Positions 25,613 to 34,217 of a DNA stretch of 64,000 bases are shown here, in pieces (the stretch's first letter is position 1; the number at the start of each line of letters is the position of its first letter). The notes under the pieces are model-generated. The model saw only the letters and a program-made list of their open reading frames with translations. It did no database searches and was not told where the DNA came from. Made by a program: the position numbers and the translations under genes. The DNA lies in NCBI GenBank assembly GCA_002426795.1, contig DINQ01000008.1, forward strand, positions 434,001 to 498,000. The letters run 5' to 3'. This stretch comes from Bacteroidales bacterium UBA5536. Its GTDB lineage: Bacteria > Bacteroidota > Bacteroidia > Bacteroidales > F082.

Positions 25613-27085
25613 ATGAAAACAATTCTTCAATTTTCTATCTGGCTTCTTATTGTTATCGCATTTGCAGGAAGTTCCTGCCGGAAGCAGGATGAAATCAGCA
25701 CAGATTCAGGCCTTCAGCTTACTTTTTCGAATGATTCTGTGGTTTTTGATACTGTTTTCTCAAGCATTGGTTCGGCAACTCAACGGCTGATGATCTACAA
25801 CCGCAACAACGAACGCCTCAACATCAGCGCTGCCAGTCTGGCCGGAGGTGTACAATCCGCTTTTCGCTTTAACATCGACGGCCAACCAGGTACTAATTTA
25901 TACGATCTTGAAATTCCGGCCAACGATAGCCTGTTTGTTTTTTTACGCGTTACGATTGATCCACAAGACCAGAATAACCCATTTATTGTTGAAGACAATC
26001 TTGTTTTTACGACAAATGGAAACGAACAAAGCGTAAAGCTTGTAGCCTGGGGTCAAGATGCCATATACATTCGTGCCGATCAATATGTTCCTCCTTTTCC
26101 ACCGTTTAAAATTGTAGCAGACAGTCTTGAAACGACAGTTTGGACCGCCGAAAAACCCTATGTTGTGTATGGATATGCCTTGATAAACTCATACGGAACC
26201 TTAAGAATAGAGGCTGGTGCCAGGATTTATTTCCATGATCAGTCGGGTTTATGGTCATACAGCGAAGGTCAATTGATCGTAGCAGGAACCTATGAAAATC
26301 CGGTTCGTTTTCAAGGCGACCGCCTTGAAAGCCAGGAAAATCTCGACTATCGCAATATTCCCGGACAATGGGATCGTATTTGGTTGATGGAAGCCAGACA
26401 AGGCGCTGATCATCAGATAGATCATGCCATCATCAGAAATGGTTTTATTGGCCTGCAGGCCGAATCTTTTTTGAAACCCACTGCAGCCGCATTGCGTATC
26501 AGCAACACGGTTATCGAGAATTTTACCGGTATTGGCATCTTCTCGCGGCTTTATGCCATTGAGGGAAAAAATCTGGTGGTTGCCAATTGCGGTGCCTATG
26601 GCATTAAACTCACTGGCGGTGGCGATTACCGCTTTGTTCACACTACCCTGGCCAACAATTGGAGTTTTGCTGTTCGTAACAACCCTTCGCTGTATTTCAA
26701 CAACTTTATTCCTGATTCATTGGATAATCCTGTTGTCTTCCCGTTTAACTTCGAAATGGGAAACAGCATCGTTTATGGCTCCAACAGCGAAGAATTTGAC
26801 TACGAATTTGCTGAGGGCTCAGACACAACCTATCTTTTTGCCAATACTTTATTAAGAACAGAGCGCAAATTGGACGACTGGGCAGGTTTTCAGAATTGCC
26901 TGAGTAACGAAGATCCGCTTTTTAAAGAATATGAAGCATTCAATTTCAGACCAGATACGCTCTCACCTGTAATTGGCAAAGGAGCCGCTTCCTATGGCAC
27001 CGAAGTGCCACTCGACCTGGATGGAGTTTCACGCAACACCAGCATCGATCTGGGTGCCTATCAATTTGTGCCGGGAGGTCGTTAA
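25613..27085 (+). CDS. Lipoprotein with right-handed beta-helix domain
   Basis: 490 residues: a lipoprotein signal with the Cys in GSSCRKQ (near residue 22), an Ig-like domain (about 30-150), then a region with repeated short beta-coils typical of a parallel beta-helix (GTLRIEAGARIYFHDQSG, AALRISNTVIENFTGIGI, YGIKLTGGGDYRFVHT), and a closing segment with LDLDGVSR and DLGAYQF. The final motif (DxxGxxR...DxGAYE/Q) is common in Bacteroidota right-handed beta-helix or chondroitinase-like surface proteins. Sugar binding or structural function is possible; no catalytic residues can be named. It is 12 bases upstream of a P-loop kinase gene, so it is part of a three-gene operon. Confidence 0.78.
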   Translation: MKTILQFSIWLLIVIAFAGSSCRKQDEISTDSGLQLTFSNDSVVFDTVFSSIGSATQRLMIYNRNNERLNISAASLAGGVQSAFRFNIDGQPGTNLYDLEIPANDSLFVFLRVTIDPQDQNNPFIVEDNLVFTTNGNEQSVKLVAWGQDAIYIRADQYVPPFPPFKIVADSLETTVWTAEKPYVVYGYALINSYGTLRIEAGARIYFHDQSGLWSYSEGQLIVAGTYENPVRFQGDRLESQENLDYRNIPGQWDRIWLMEARQGADHQIDHAIIRNGFIGLQAESFLKPTAAALRISNTVIENFTGIGIFSRLYAIEGKNLVVANCGAYGIKLTGGGDYRFVHTTLANNWSFAVRNNPSLYFNNFIPDSLDNPVVFPFNFEMGNSIVYGSNSEEFDYEFAEGSDTTYLFANTLLRTERKLDDWAGFQNCLSNEDPLFKEYEAFNFRPDTLSPVIGKGAASYGTEVPLDLDGVSRNTSIDLGAYQFVPGGR

Positions 27086-27097
27086 AAAGCAGGAAGA

Positions 27098-27598
27098 ATG
27101 ATTGTTGCCATTGGAGGTGTAAGCAGAGCCGGAAAAACAACCTTAGCACGTAAAATCAGAGACCTTTTCGCCGGGAAAAAAGTCACAGTTTTGTGTCAGG
27201 ACGATTTCGTCAAACCCGTTGAGCAGATTCCATCTGTTGGCGACCGCATTGACTGGGAACACCCTGAAAGCATTGATCATGTAGCATTGAAAAAAGCTAT
27301 TTTAGCCGAAAACAAGGAAAACGACATGGTGATTGTAGAAGGTTTGCTGGTTTTTTATGACCCGGAAACTGTAAAGCTGTACGACAAAAAAATTCTCATC
27401 GAAATTGACTATGAAACCTATCTAAAACGTAAAAAAAAGGATTCCCGATGGGGCACTGAACCCGATTGGTACATTCAACATATTTGGGATAGTTATCTTC
27501 AATTCGGAAAACCAAAAGATGATATCGATACTTATAAACTCGATTGTGTGAAAGACTACCATCTGAAAGATATATTAACCTATCTTTCAGCAGAATAA
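27098..27598 (+). CDS. Small P-loop kinase of the uridine kinase-like family
   Basis: 166 residues with a P-loop (GGVSRAGKTTLARK), a Walker-B-like strand (MVIVEGLLVFYD), a lid containing basic residues (YLKRKKKDSRWG) and a substrate motif QDDF following the first helix. This combination belongs to the uridine kinase/nicotinamide riboside kinase branch; the QDDF motif resembles that of nicotinamide riboside kinases (QDDFF-type). It phosphorylates a nucleoside-like substrate with ATP; which one is not clear. It lies 12 bases after the beta-helix lipoprotein gene and 11 before an HD hydrolase. Confidence 0.82.
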   Translation: MIVAIGGVSRAGKTTLARKIRDLFAGKKVTVLCQDDFVKPVEQIPSVGDRIDWEHPESIDHVALKKAILAENKENDMVIVEGLLVFYDPETVKLYDKKILIEIDYETYLKRKKKDSRWGTEPDWYIQHIWDSYLQFGKPKDDIDTYKLDCVKDYHLKDILTYLSAE

Positions 27599-27609
27599 TT
27601 GAATAAAAC

Positions 27610-28257
27610 ATGGATCAACTGATTGAAAAAACCATTCAATTTGTCAAAGTCGAACTCGAGAATGCTGAAAGTGGCCACGACTGGCTTCATATTGAAAGGG
27701 TTTATGAAAATGCCATGAGCATTGCTGACGCGTCAGCCTGCAAGCTTCACATTGTGCAACTGGCAGCGCTACTGCACGACATTGCAGACGCAAAGTTTTT
27801 CAACGGAGATGAAGAAGAAGGACCAAAAAGAGCAAGAAAATTTCTGGAGCAGAACGGGTTGTGCCAGGATGATATTGAACATATCATTCAAATCATCCGG
27901 AACATTTCCTTTCGACATTCATTTGGTGAAAAAAAATTTGACTCCGAAGAACTGCGCATCGTTCAGGATGCCGACCGGCTCGATGCCATAGGTGCCATTG
28001 GTATTGCGAGAGCATTTAGCTATGGGGGCCACAAGGGAAGGCCATTCTATGATGACAACATTAAACCAGAAAATCACCTGAATTCAGAAAGTTACAAAAA
28101 AAGCACTGCTCCTACCATCAATCATTTTCACGAAAAGCTTTTACTACTCAAAGACATGTTGCAAACAACCAAAGGCAAACAAATGGCTGAACAACGACAC
28201 GCTTTCATGCTTGATTTTTTGGCACAATTTGATGCCGAACGCAAAGGTAAACGATAA
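27610..28257 (+). CDS. HD-domain phosphohydrolase (YedJ-like)
   Basis: 215 residues with the metal-binding order of the HD superfamily: His23-Asp24 plus His27 in HDWLHIERV, His56-Asp57 in LLHDIADAKF, a later His in RHSFGE, and Asp in QDADRLDAIGAIG. The RHSF and DADRLDAIG motifs match the YedJ/YpgQ group of nucleotide or phosphate-ester hydrolases. Together with the kinase upstream it may act in nucleotide salvage or turnover. Its stop TAA (28255-28257) directly abuts the stop codon of the opposing peptidase gene, with no base between. Confidence 0.9.
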   Translation: MDQLIEKTIQFVKVELENAESGHDWLHIERVYENAMSIADASACKLHIVQLAALLHDIADAKFFNGDEEEGPKRARKFLEQNGLCQDDIEHIIQIIRNISFRHSFGEKKFDSEELRIVQDADRLDAIGAIGIARAFSYGGHKGRPFYDDNIKPENHLNSESYKKSTAPTINHFHEKLLLLKDMLQTTKGKQMAEQRHAFMLDFLAQFDAERKGKR

Positions 28258-29964
28258 CTAGCGTATCAAAGAAGTTTCAAAAACATTTTTATTTCCCATA
28301 TTATCAACAACTTCTAACTTGAAAGCATTTTTTCCTTTGTGCATGTGCTCGTCCATTTCGTAAATGAGCATATCATTTTTTGCATCATAGGCCATGAGCA
28401 GCCATTCTCCATTTAATGTAGCCGTATAGTCGTCAATGCCTGACTGATCATCAGTAATTTTGACCCTCAGCTCCTTCAAAGCTGTTACAGACGCTCCTTT
28501 TTTGAAATTTATTGCCTGAATTTTTGGCTTAATGGTATCTGTCAATAACGTAAATTTCCCAAGATTTCTCACTGATGCAGTAATGTAACCATTCTGCATT
28601 TTACCTCCGACATAAGACGCATTCTTGCCCGTTTTATCGAACAAGGCTACATACATTTTATCTTTTTGGGGAGCTTTTTGGGCAGGTTGCAAGCCAATTG
28701 TGATGCCTCTCTGCACCGGAATTCCAGGATCACCAAATTGAAACGAAGGCACCAAACTGTCTTTAGATTTTTCGACCGAGAACAATAGTTCTTCATCTCT
28801 ATAAAAAGCACCTGAAGGTATCGAAGCGTAAAAGCCAGGTTTTGTTACTCTGAGATCCTCATCTGCCCTGGCGAAATAGATATCAGCATTCTGCTTTTGT
28901 TCTTTCTTTGCCTGTTTTACAGAATCTGCAACAATTGTAAACGGAAGCAATGAGAGGTTTCCGTTAAAATCACGGACCTCGAAAACAGCATAATATTTTT
29001 TTCCAGCTTCTAGGTCAACACTTCCTTTTTTGTTTTCGTAAATCCGCAGCCTGTTGTTTGGATCAATTTCAGTTCTGATCAATCGTTTTTGATGCTCAAT
29101 GTAATACCGATAGTCAATCATACTATTGATATAGCGGGTTTCGGCAAATGAAAATCGATCTGCAGTATATTTAAAAATCTCCACTGAATCGATCAACAAC
29201 CGCAGGCTGAAGATCCCATTGTTATTCGGCACATCATTCTGTTTGTCGATCACTGAAATGCCGAATGCAATCTTCCCCGAAGCATGCACAGCTTGGTTTT
29301 TGGGCAATCGATGCTGCTCGCCCCATCCTTCGACAGCAATATAGGCTGCCTCACTCTTTTTGTTCACAGTGCTGTTTTCATCCAGGGGATAAATGGCTAT
29401 CATACTGATTGCAGGCCGCACATAATCTTTTATTTTAATCCCGAAATACAGCGGGTTCATAGGCTCTTGGGTAGCTGCATCCCGAACCTCAAAATGTAGG
29501 TGTGCTCCTCCCGATGAACCGCTGTTCCCGCTCAAGGCAATCAGTTGGCCTTTTTTAACCGGAAATTGATCCGGTTTTAGTTCAATGTCCACTTTAAAGC
29601 TTTTTTGCTTGTATTGTTCAGCTTTTACATAGGCAGCCAATTCTTTGTTGAAGCGCTGCAAATGCCCGTAAACAGAAGTATACCCTTCGGGATGATTGAT
29701 ATAAACAGCATTTCCAAAACCAGTTGGTGAAACCGCGATACGACTCACATACCCATCACCAATAGCCAGTACTTTCTGTCCTTCAACACCTTGCGTGCGG
29801 ATATCGACTCCGGAGTGAAAGTGATTTGCCCTTAATTCGGCAAAGGTTCCAGAGAGATAAACCGGGAATTCGACTGGTGGACTATATTGTGGATATTTTT
29901 TATCGGCCTGCCCACAAACCAGTGTTGGAATAGCGAGCAGAATCAGTAACATCAATCTTTGCAT
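28258..29964 (-). CDS. M23-family peptidoglycan endopeptidase (LytM type)
   Basis: 568 residues: signal peptide (MLLILLAIPTLVCG), a LytM/M23 domain near the N-terminus (about residues 30-170) with the zinc ligands His50 and Asp54 in HFHSGVD and His155/His157 in AHLHFE, then about 400 residues of beta-rich domains resembling those of Bacteroidota M23 proteins. It cleaves peptide cross-links of peptidoglycan in the periplasm, with the C-terminal part probably directing partners. The motif set is complete, so the enzyme should be active. It starts 2 bases after the HAD gene stop on the same strand, so both form an operon. Confidence 0.93.
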   Translation of the reverse strand: MQRLMLLILLAIPTLVCGQADKKYPQYSPPVEFPVYLSGTFAELRANHFHSGVDIRTQGVEGQKVLAIGDGYVSRIAVSPTGFGNAVYINHPEGYTSVYGHLQRFNKELAAYVKAEQYKQKSFKVDIELKPDQFPVKKGQLIALSGNSGSSGGAHLHFEVRDAATQEPMNPLYFGIKIKDYVRPAISMIAIYPLDENSTVNKKSEAAYIAVEGWGEQHRLPKNQAVHASGKIAFGISVIDKQNDVPNNNGIFSLRLLIDSVEIFKYTADRFSFAETRYINSMIDYRYYIEHQKRLIRTEIDPNNRLRIYENKKGSVDLEAGKKYYAVFEVRDFNGNLSLLPFTIVADSVKQAKKEQKQNADIYFARADEDLRVTKPGFYASIPSGAFYRDEELLFSVEKSKDSLVPSFQFGDPGIPVQRGITIGLQPAQKAPQKDKMYVALFDKTGKNASYVGGKMQNGYITASVRNLGKFTLLTDTIKPKIQAINFKKGASVTALKELRVKITDDQSGIDDYTATLNGEWLLMAYDAKNDMLIYEMDEHMHKGKNAFKLEVVDNMGNKNVFETSLIR

Positions 29965-29966
29965 TT

Positions 29967-30443
29967 TCAGAAATAGTTTAAAATTTGATCCAACTTTGTA
30001 AGCTGGATATCGGCAGCCGAAAAATCACCATTTTCGTCTGATTCGTTAAAAAAAACGGTAATCATACCTGCAGCTTTTGCACCGACAATATCTTTTTCGT
30101 ACAGATTACCCACCATCACCATTTCATTGGGCTGAAGCATCATCAACTCTGCAACTTTCAGAAAAAACTTCACATCAGGTTTTTTATAACCCAATTCTTT
30201 CTGAGAGAAAAAATCATGAAAGTATTTGTCAGCACCAACCCTCTGGAGGGCTTCGCGCATTTCGATAGTGTCAGAATGGTCTGCGCTTGTGGCAATAGCA
30301 CAACGAAACTTTGAAGAAATTTCTTTTAGTGCAATCTCAGCTCCCGGAATCCAGGCTACCTGATCCCAATCTTTCATAGGACCGGGTAAATTGAAGTCGC
30401 GCATCACTGTGTCGCCCCAATCGAATACAAATGCTTTGATCAT
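29967..30443 (-). CDS. HAD-family hydrolase
   Basis: 158 residues with motif I FDWGDTV (nucleophile Asp8, acid Asp11), motif II in IATSAD, motif III Lys in GYKKPD, and motif IV around VGNLYEKDIVGAKAAG. This is the pattern of a small phosphatase of the haloacid dehalogenase superfamily with a short cap. The reading frame stays open 37 codons upstream, but the -7 box at 30460 and the position of motif I set the start at ATG 30443. It is upstream of and nearly overlaps the M23 peptidase gene. Substrate unknown. Confidence 0.88.
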   Translation of the reverse strand: MIKAFVFDWGDTVMRDFNLPGPMKDWDQVAWIPGAEIALKEISSKFRCAIATSADHSDTIEMREALQRVGADKYFHDFFSQKELGYKKPDVKFFLKVAELMMLQPNEMVMVGNLYEKDIVGAKAAGMITVFFNESDENGDFSAADIQLTKLDQILNYF

Positions 30444-30459
30444 GAATGAAATTTTGCTG

Positions 30460-30467
30460 CAAATGTA
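30460..30467 (-). promoter_or_regulatory. Promoter -7 box of the HAD-M23 operon
   Basis: Minus-strand TACATTTG (TAnnTTTG), 16 bases before the ATG at 30443. Confidence 0.55.
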
Positions 30468-30525
30468 TAAAAAGCCTGCCGACTTGCCGTAGGACAAGCT
30501 CTTAGATAGTAAAGAGAGAATTTCG

Positions 30526-30533
30526 TAAATTTG
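30526..30533 (+). promoter_or_regulatory. Promoter -7 box of the phosphoglycerol-transferase operon
   Basis: TAAATTTG (TAnnTTTG), 54 bases before the ATG at 30588 and divergent from the HAD promoter 58 bases away. Confidence 0.55.
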
Positions 30534-30587
30534 CATCGCATTTAACTCTTCCAATTGAAGTATAATCGCACTTAACCTTTCCTATCG

Positions 30588-30932
30588 ATGAGTAAGTTTT
30601 TCATTTGCTGCTTTTATTTAGTCATACTGATTCCGCTTGTGTCGTGCAATAAAACGGAAGAACAGGCCGATCCTTTTAAGCCATTCATTGTTTTAAAAGG
30701 CGCAAATCCAGCATGGTCCGAACTTGGCAAACCATACACTGATGAAGGAGCCGAAGCTTTTGATATTACAGCTGACCGCGACACCATCAATATTTCAACA
30801 CGAGTTGAAACTGTTGATAATGTGGACATAAACACAATTGGAGCCTATCAGGTTCGGTTCAATGTGAAGGATGATGCCGGCAATGAAGCAAACGAAGTTG
30901 TGAGAACTGTTTATGTGAATCAATTTAAATGA
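30588..30932 (+). CDS. Small lipoprotein with Ig-like (DUF5011/HYR-type) domain
   Basis: 114 residues: a lipoprotein signal (FYLVILIPLVSC, Cys near residue 20) and one Ig-like domain of the DUF5011 type, with LGKPYTDEGAEAFD at its start and GAYQVRFNVKDDAGNEANE near its end. Such domains bind carbohydrates or proteins at the cell surface. Its stop overlaps the next start by 4 bases (ATGA at 30929), so it is translationally coupled to an LTA-synthase-like enzyme and may be its partner. The short length (a single domain plus anchor) is unusual as a stand-alone operon gene, but a real gene is indicated by the coupling. Confidence 0.82.
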   Translation: MSKFFICCFYLVILIPLVSCNKTEEQADPFKPFIVLKGANPAWSELGKPYTDEGAEAFDITADRDTINISTRVETVDNVDINTIGAYQVRFNVKDDAGNEANEVVRTVYVNQFK

Positions 30933-32872
30933 AATTCTATTTTCCATTGATCCGGCGATTTCCTATACCAGTGCTCTTGATTATGCGACTGGTGTTTGTG
31001 CTGATTTTAATGGATTTGAGCCGTTGGCTATTCTATATTTTCAACACTGCCCAATTCAGTAATCTTCATTTTTTCGAATTGATCAGGTTGATGTTTATCG
31101 GCTTGCGATTTGACATTTCAGCCCTTTTCATGGTCAATGCATTGTATGTCATTTTGTTGGCAATTCCGGCAGCCTTCAAATACAGGTTGATATATCAAAA
31201 AATCACAGATTGGATTTACGTTACCTTGAATGCTCTGATGATCGGGCTTAATCTCGTTGATGTCATTTACTTCCGTTATATTTCAAAGCGCACAACCTCA
31301 GAGTTGTTCCAGTTTTTTGGTAATTCAAACGAAAATATTGGCGGACTCATGTGGCAGTTTTTGGTTGATTTCTGGTACATGTGGCTGATCTGGCTGGTTT
31401 TTATTTGGCTACTCTACCGATTTACCCGCTTTTTCGTGGTAAAAAGTCCCGTTCCGGTTCAAAAAACCTCCTGGTATTTTTGGCAAAGCAGCTTCATGAT
31501 TGTGAGTTTGTTGACACTTGTTATCGGCATCAGAGGTGGCTTTCAATTGAAGCCTATTGGTCTGGTAAATGCAGGAAAATATACTGAGACACAAAATATT
31601 CCATTGGTAATCAACACGCCATTTTCGATTATTAAAACCATCAGTCGGCAGCCACTCAAAGAAATAAACTACTTCGATCCTGGTGCGTTAAGCTCCAGGT
31701 ACAATCCGATTCATTCTTCATCACGACCAAACCGGTTTTTGGCAGCAACTCCTGGCAAAAAAAATATTGTTATATTAATACTCGAAAGTTTTGGCAGCGA
31801 ACTGATTCAGTTTTACAATCCTGCAAGGCCAAAAAGTATCACGCCTTTCCTCGATTCATTATTCAGTCAGTCACTGGCTTTTGATGGCTGGGCCAACGGC
31901 AGACGATCCATTGAGGCCCTTCCAAGTATCATGGCTGGTATTCCCAGTTTAATGTCCATCGATTATCCAAGCTCTCCTTATGCCGGTAACAAACTGGAAG
32001 GATTGGGCACACTTCTACAGGATGAAGGTTATGAAACTGCCTTTTTTCATGGCGGGAACAATGGCACTATGAATTTTGACGCATTTGCTAAAGCAGCCGG
32101 ATTTAAGTACTATTATGGCAGAAACGAATATAACAATGACAGCGATTTTGATGGACGATGGGGCATCTTTGACGGTCCTTTTTTGCAATACACCGCAACA
32201 ACTATAAGTCGAATGAAACAACCTTTTGCAAGTGCCATATTCACGCTGTCTTCTCATCATCCATATACCCTGCCAGCTGGTTTCGAAAACAGTTATCCGC
32301 AGGCAAATGATGCCTTTGAGCGTTCAGTGGCTTACGCAGATGATTGTTTAAAAGCCTTTTTTAGAACGGCTTCGCAACAGCCCTGGTATCACAATACCGT
32401 TTTTGTAATCATGGCCGACCACACGCATCCCGATGTTCAAACGGCTTATTACAAATCACCACTCGGGATTTATGCTATTCCGTTGGTCTTTTTTATGCCC
32501 GACCAGCAAATTTTGCCAAAGCGTGTACATGAGTGTGCCCAGCAAACTGATGTTATGCCTTCCTTACTTTCAATTACTGCCAATCCGAATACTTTCCTGG
32601 CTTTTGGCCGAAATCTTTTCGACAGCATAACTACCGGATTACATTTCAGCTACCTGAACCAAGTGTATCAGCTTCAAAATGGCAGACGTCTTGTGCAGTT
32701 CAACGGCGAAAGTTTGACTGGGTTCTTTGACCTTGAAAAGGACAGTTTGTTGCAAAACAATTTATTACCAAAGTTTTCAAACGAAAGCAACGAAATGGAG
32801 CTTGAATTGAAAGCCATTATTCAACAATATAACAACAGGATGATCCGTAACAAACTCACTGCAAAACAATGA
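30929..32872 (+). CDS. LTA synthase-like phosphoglycerol transferase (sulfatase fold)
   Basis: 647 residues: five membrane segments in the first 190 residues and an alkaline-phosphatase/sulfatase-fold domain facing the periplasm. Active-site elements of the LtaS/OpgB group are visible: Glu286 in ILESFGSE, a nucleophile Ser327 in GRRSIEALP (Thr in LtaS), His443 in SSHHPY, and Asp497-His498 in MADHTH. The family moves glycerophosphate from phosphatidylglycerol to an acceptor and releases diacylglycerol. Bacteroidota have no lipoteichoic acid, so the acceptor here would be a periplasmic glucan, surface glycan or lipid; a phosphoethanolamine transfer is also possible. It overlaps the upstream lipoprotein and the downstream diacylglycerol kinase by 4 bases each. 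Confidence 0.88.
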   Translation: MKFYFPLIRRFPIPVLLIMRLVFVLILMDLSRWLFYIFNTAQFSNLHFFELIRLMFIGLRFDISALFMVNALYVILLAIPAAFKYRLIYQKITDWIYVTLNALMIGLNLVDVIYFRYISKRTTSELFQFFGNSNENIGGLMWQFLVDFWYMWLIWLVFIWLLYRFTRFFVVKSPVPVQKTSWYFWQSSFMIVSLLTLVIGIRGGFQLKPIGLVNAGKYTETQNIPLVINTPFSIIKTISRQPLKEINYFDPGALSSRYNPIHSSSRPNRFLAATPGKKNIVILILESFGSELIQFYNPARPKSITPFLDSLFSQSLAFDGWANGRRSIEALPSIMAGIPSLMSIDYPSSPYAGNKLEGLGTLLQDEGYETAFFHGGNNGTMNFDAFAKAAGFKYYYGRNEYNNDSDFDGRWGIFDGPFLQYTATTISRMKQPFASAIFTLSSHHPYTLPAGFENSYPQANDAFERSVAYADDCLKAFFRTASQQPWYHNTVFVIMADHTHPDVQTAYYKSPLGIYAIPLVFFMPDQQILPKRVHECAQQTDVMPSLLSITANPNTFLAFGRNLFDSITTGLHFSYLNQVYQLQNGRRLVQFNGESLTGFFDLEKDSLLQNNLLPKFSNESNEMELELKAIIQQYNNRMIRNKLTAKQ

Positions 32873-33768
32873 CAACCAACAACAAACAAAAAATACTCTT
32901 CGTTGTCAATCCCATTGCCGGACATTCGCAGAAGGAAACATTTCCTGATTTTGTCAAACGGCTGCTTGATCATCAGAAATTTAATTACGAGCTCGTATTT
33001 ACTGATCGTCCTGGTCACGCATCTGAGTTAAGCAGGCAGGCCGTCAAGGACCAGCTGGATATGGTAGTGGCTGTTGGTGGGGATGGCACGGTGAACGAAG
33101 TGGCAAGGTGCCTGATTCATACACCTGTTAATTTGGGGATTATACCAAGCGGATCAGGAAACGGACTTGCCCGCCACCTCAATATACCCATGAATTATGA
33201 AGGAGCGCTTAAGCTAATCAACACCGCATCCAGCAGTAAAATAGACACAGCAACCATCAACGGTCAGCCTTTTATCAGTATCGCTGGCGTTGGATTTGAT
33301 GCACTTGTAGCCAAACTCTTCGCACAGGATCAAAACCGCGGTTTTTTTACTTATTTCAAAATTGTGGCCGCGCGCTATCAGTCATACAGACCTAAAAAAT
33401 ATGTGATCACGATTGATGGTAAGACAAAAGTTAAAACGAAAGCACTTTTCGTCAGTTTTGCCAATTCAAATCAGTTTGGATACAACACTACAATTGCTCC
33501 CGAGGCCAGTTTGAACGATGGGTTGCTCGATTTGTGCATTGTAGAAAAACCCATGATTTTTGAAATGCCGTTAATCATCAACTTATTGTTGCTCAAAATG
33601 ATTCATAAATCGAGGTATGTTAGTATCCATAAAGCAACAAATATAAAAGTAGAGCGCACAAAAAATCGGGTTGTCAACCTGGATGGAGAAGCGGTAAAAC
33701 TTAGCCAAAATCTTGAAGTACAAATTGTTCCGCAAAGTTTAAATGTGATCATTCCAAAACAGGTGTAA
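32869..33768 (+). CDS. Diacylglycerol kinase-family lipid kinase (DgkB/YegS type)
   Basis: 299 residues with the DAGK catalytic motif VAVGGDGTVNEVA, the nucleotide-binding FVVNPIAGHSQKE start, and the conserved GSGNGLAR and DGLLDLCIVEKP segments; the C-terminal part ends in the typical beta-sandwich (VNLDGEAVKLSQNLEVQIVP). The family phosphorylates diacylglycerol or related lipids in the inner leaflet. It overlaps the LTA-synthase-like gene by ATGA (32869), which suggests it recycles the diacylglycerol made by that enzyme into phosphatidic acid. Confidence 0.92.
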   Translation: MTTNNKQKILFVVNPIAGHSQKETFPDFVKRLLDHQKFNYELVFTDRPGHASELSRQAVKDQLDMVVAVGGDGTVNEVARCLIHTPVNLGIIPSGSGNGLARHLNIPMNYEGALKLINTASSSKIDTATINGQPFISIAGVGFDALVAKLFAQDQNRGFFTYFKIVAARYQSYRPKKYVITIDGKTKVKTKALFVSFANSNQFGYNTTIAPEASLNDGLLDLCIVEKPMIFEMPLIINLLLLKMIHKSRYVSIHKATNIKVERTKNRVVNLDGEAVKLSQNLEVQIVPQSLNVIIPKQV

Positions 33769-33868
33769 ATCTTGACAAGAACATGATAATGAATCGTTTG
33801 TATAATTGATCAATTTCAAAAATCATGTATATTTCAGTCAAAGATTCTCATTGATAAAACAGAAACAG

Positions 33869-34207
33869 ATGAAAAAAAGTAAACGCGAAGGAATAGTATA
33901 TTCAACCAATCCAAATTTTGTTTTTGAAGACCATCATGAAAACCTAGAGACTCTGGCTCCCGAAAAACAAAACCTAAGAGTCATGCTCGACAAAAAACAA
34001 AGAGGCGGAAAAAAAGTCACACTTGTAACGGGTTTTATTGGCGAAACTGAGGTGTTAAGCGACCTGGGCAAGAGTTTGAAATCAGCTTGTGGGGTTGGTG
34101 GTAGTGTGAAAGATGGAGAGATTCTGATTCAGGGAGATTTCAGGGACCGCGTGCTTGAATTGCTCCTGAAAGCTGGCTATCTGAAAACCAAAAAAGCCGG
34201 CGGCTGA
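33869..34207 (+). CDS. SUI1/eIF1-family translation factor
   Basis: 112 residues from ATG 33869. The C-terminal 80 residues form the SUI1 fold (LRVMLDKKQRGGKKVTLVTG, then DLGKSLKSACGVGGSVKDGEILIQGD), very like bacterial YciH and eukaryotic eIF1; the RGGK and CGVGGS motifs are kept. Bacterial members bind the small ribosomal subunit and affect initiation fidelity under stress. An open frame upstream (to 33806) is rejected because the good start context is the ATG before the Lys-rich MKKSKREG. The gene is 10 bases upstream of a methyltransferase gene. Confidence 0.93.
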   Translation: MKKSKREGIVYSTNPNFVFEDHHENLETLAPEKQNLRVMLDKKQRGGKKVTLVTGFIGETEVLSDLGKSLKSACGVGGSVKDGEILIQGDFRDRVLELLLKAGYLKTKKAGG

Positions 34208-34217
34208 ATCATAACTG

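Noticed and set aside
30929..32872. True lipoteichoic acid synthase.
   Set aside because: The genome is Bacteroidota, which has no lipoteichoic acid; only the reaction type is inferred.
33869..34207. Recent transfer of eIF1 from a eukaryote.
   Set aside because: SUI1/YciH proteins are widespread in bacteria, and base composition is like its neighbours.
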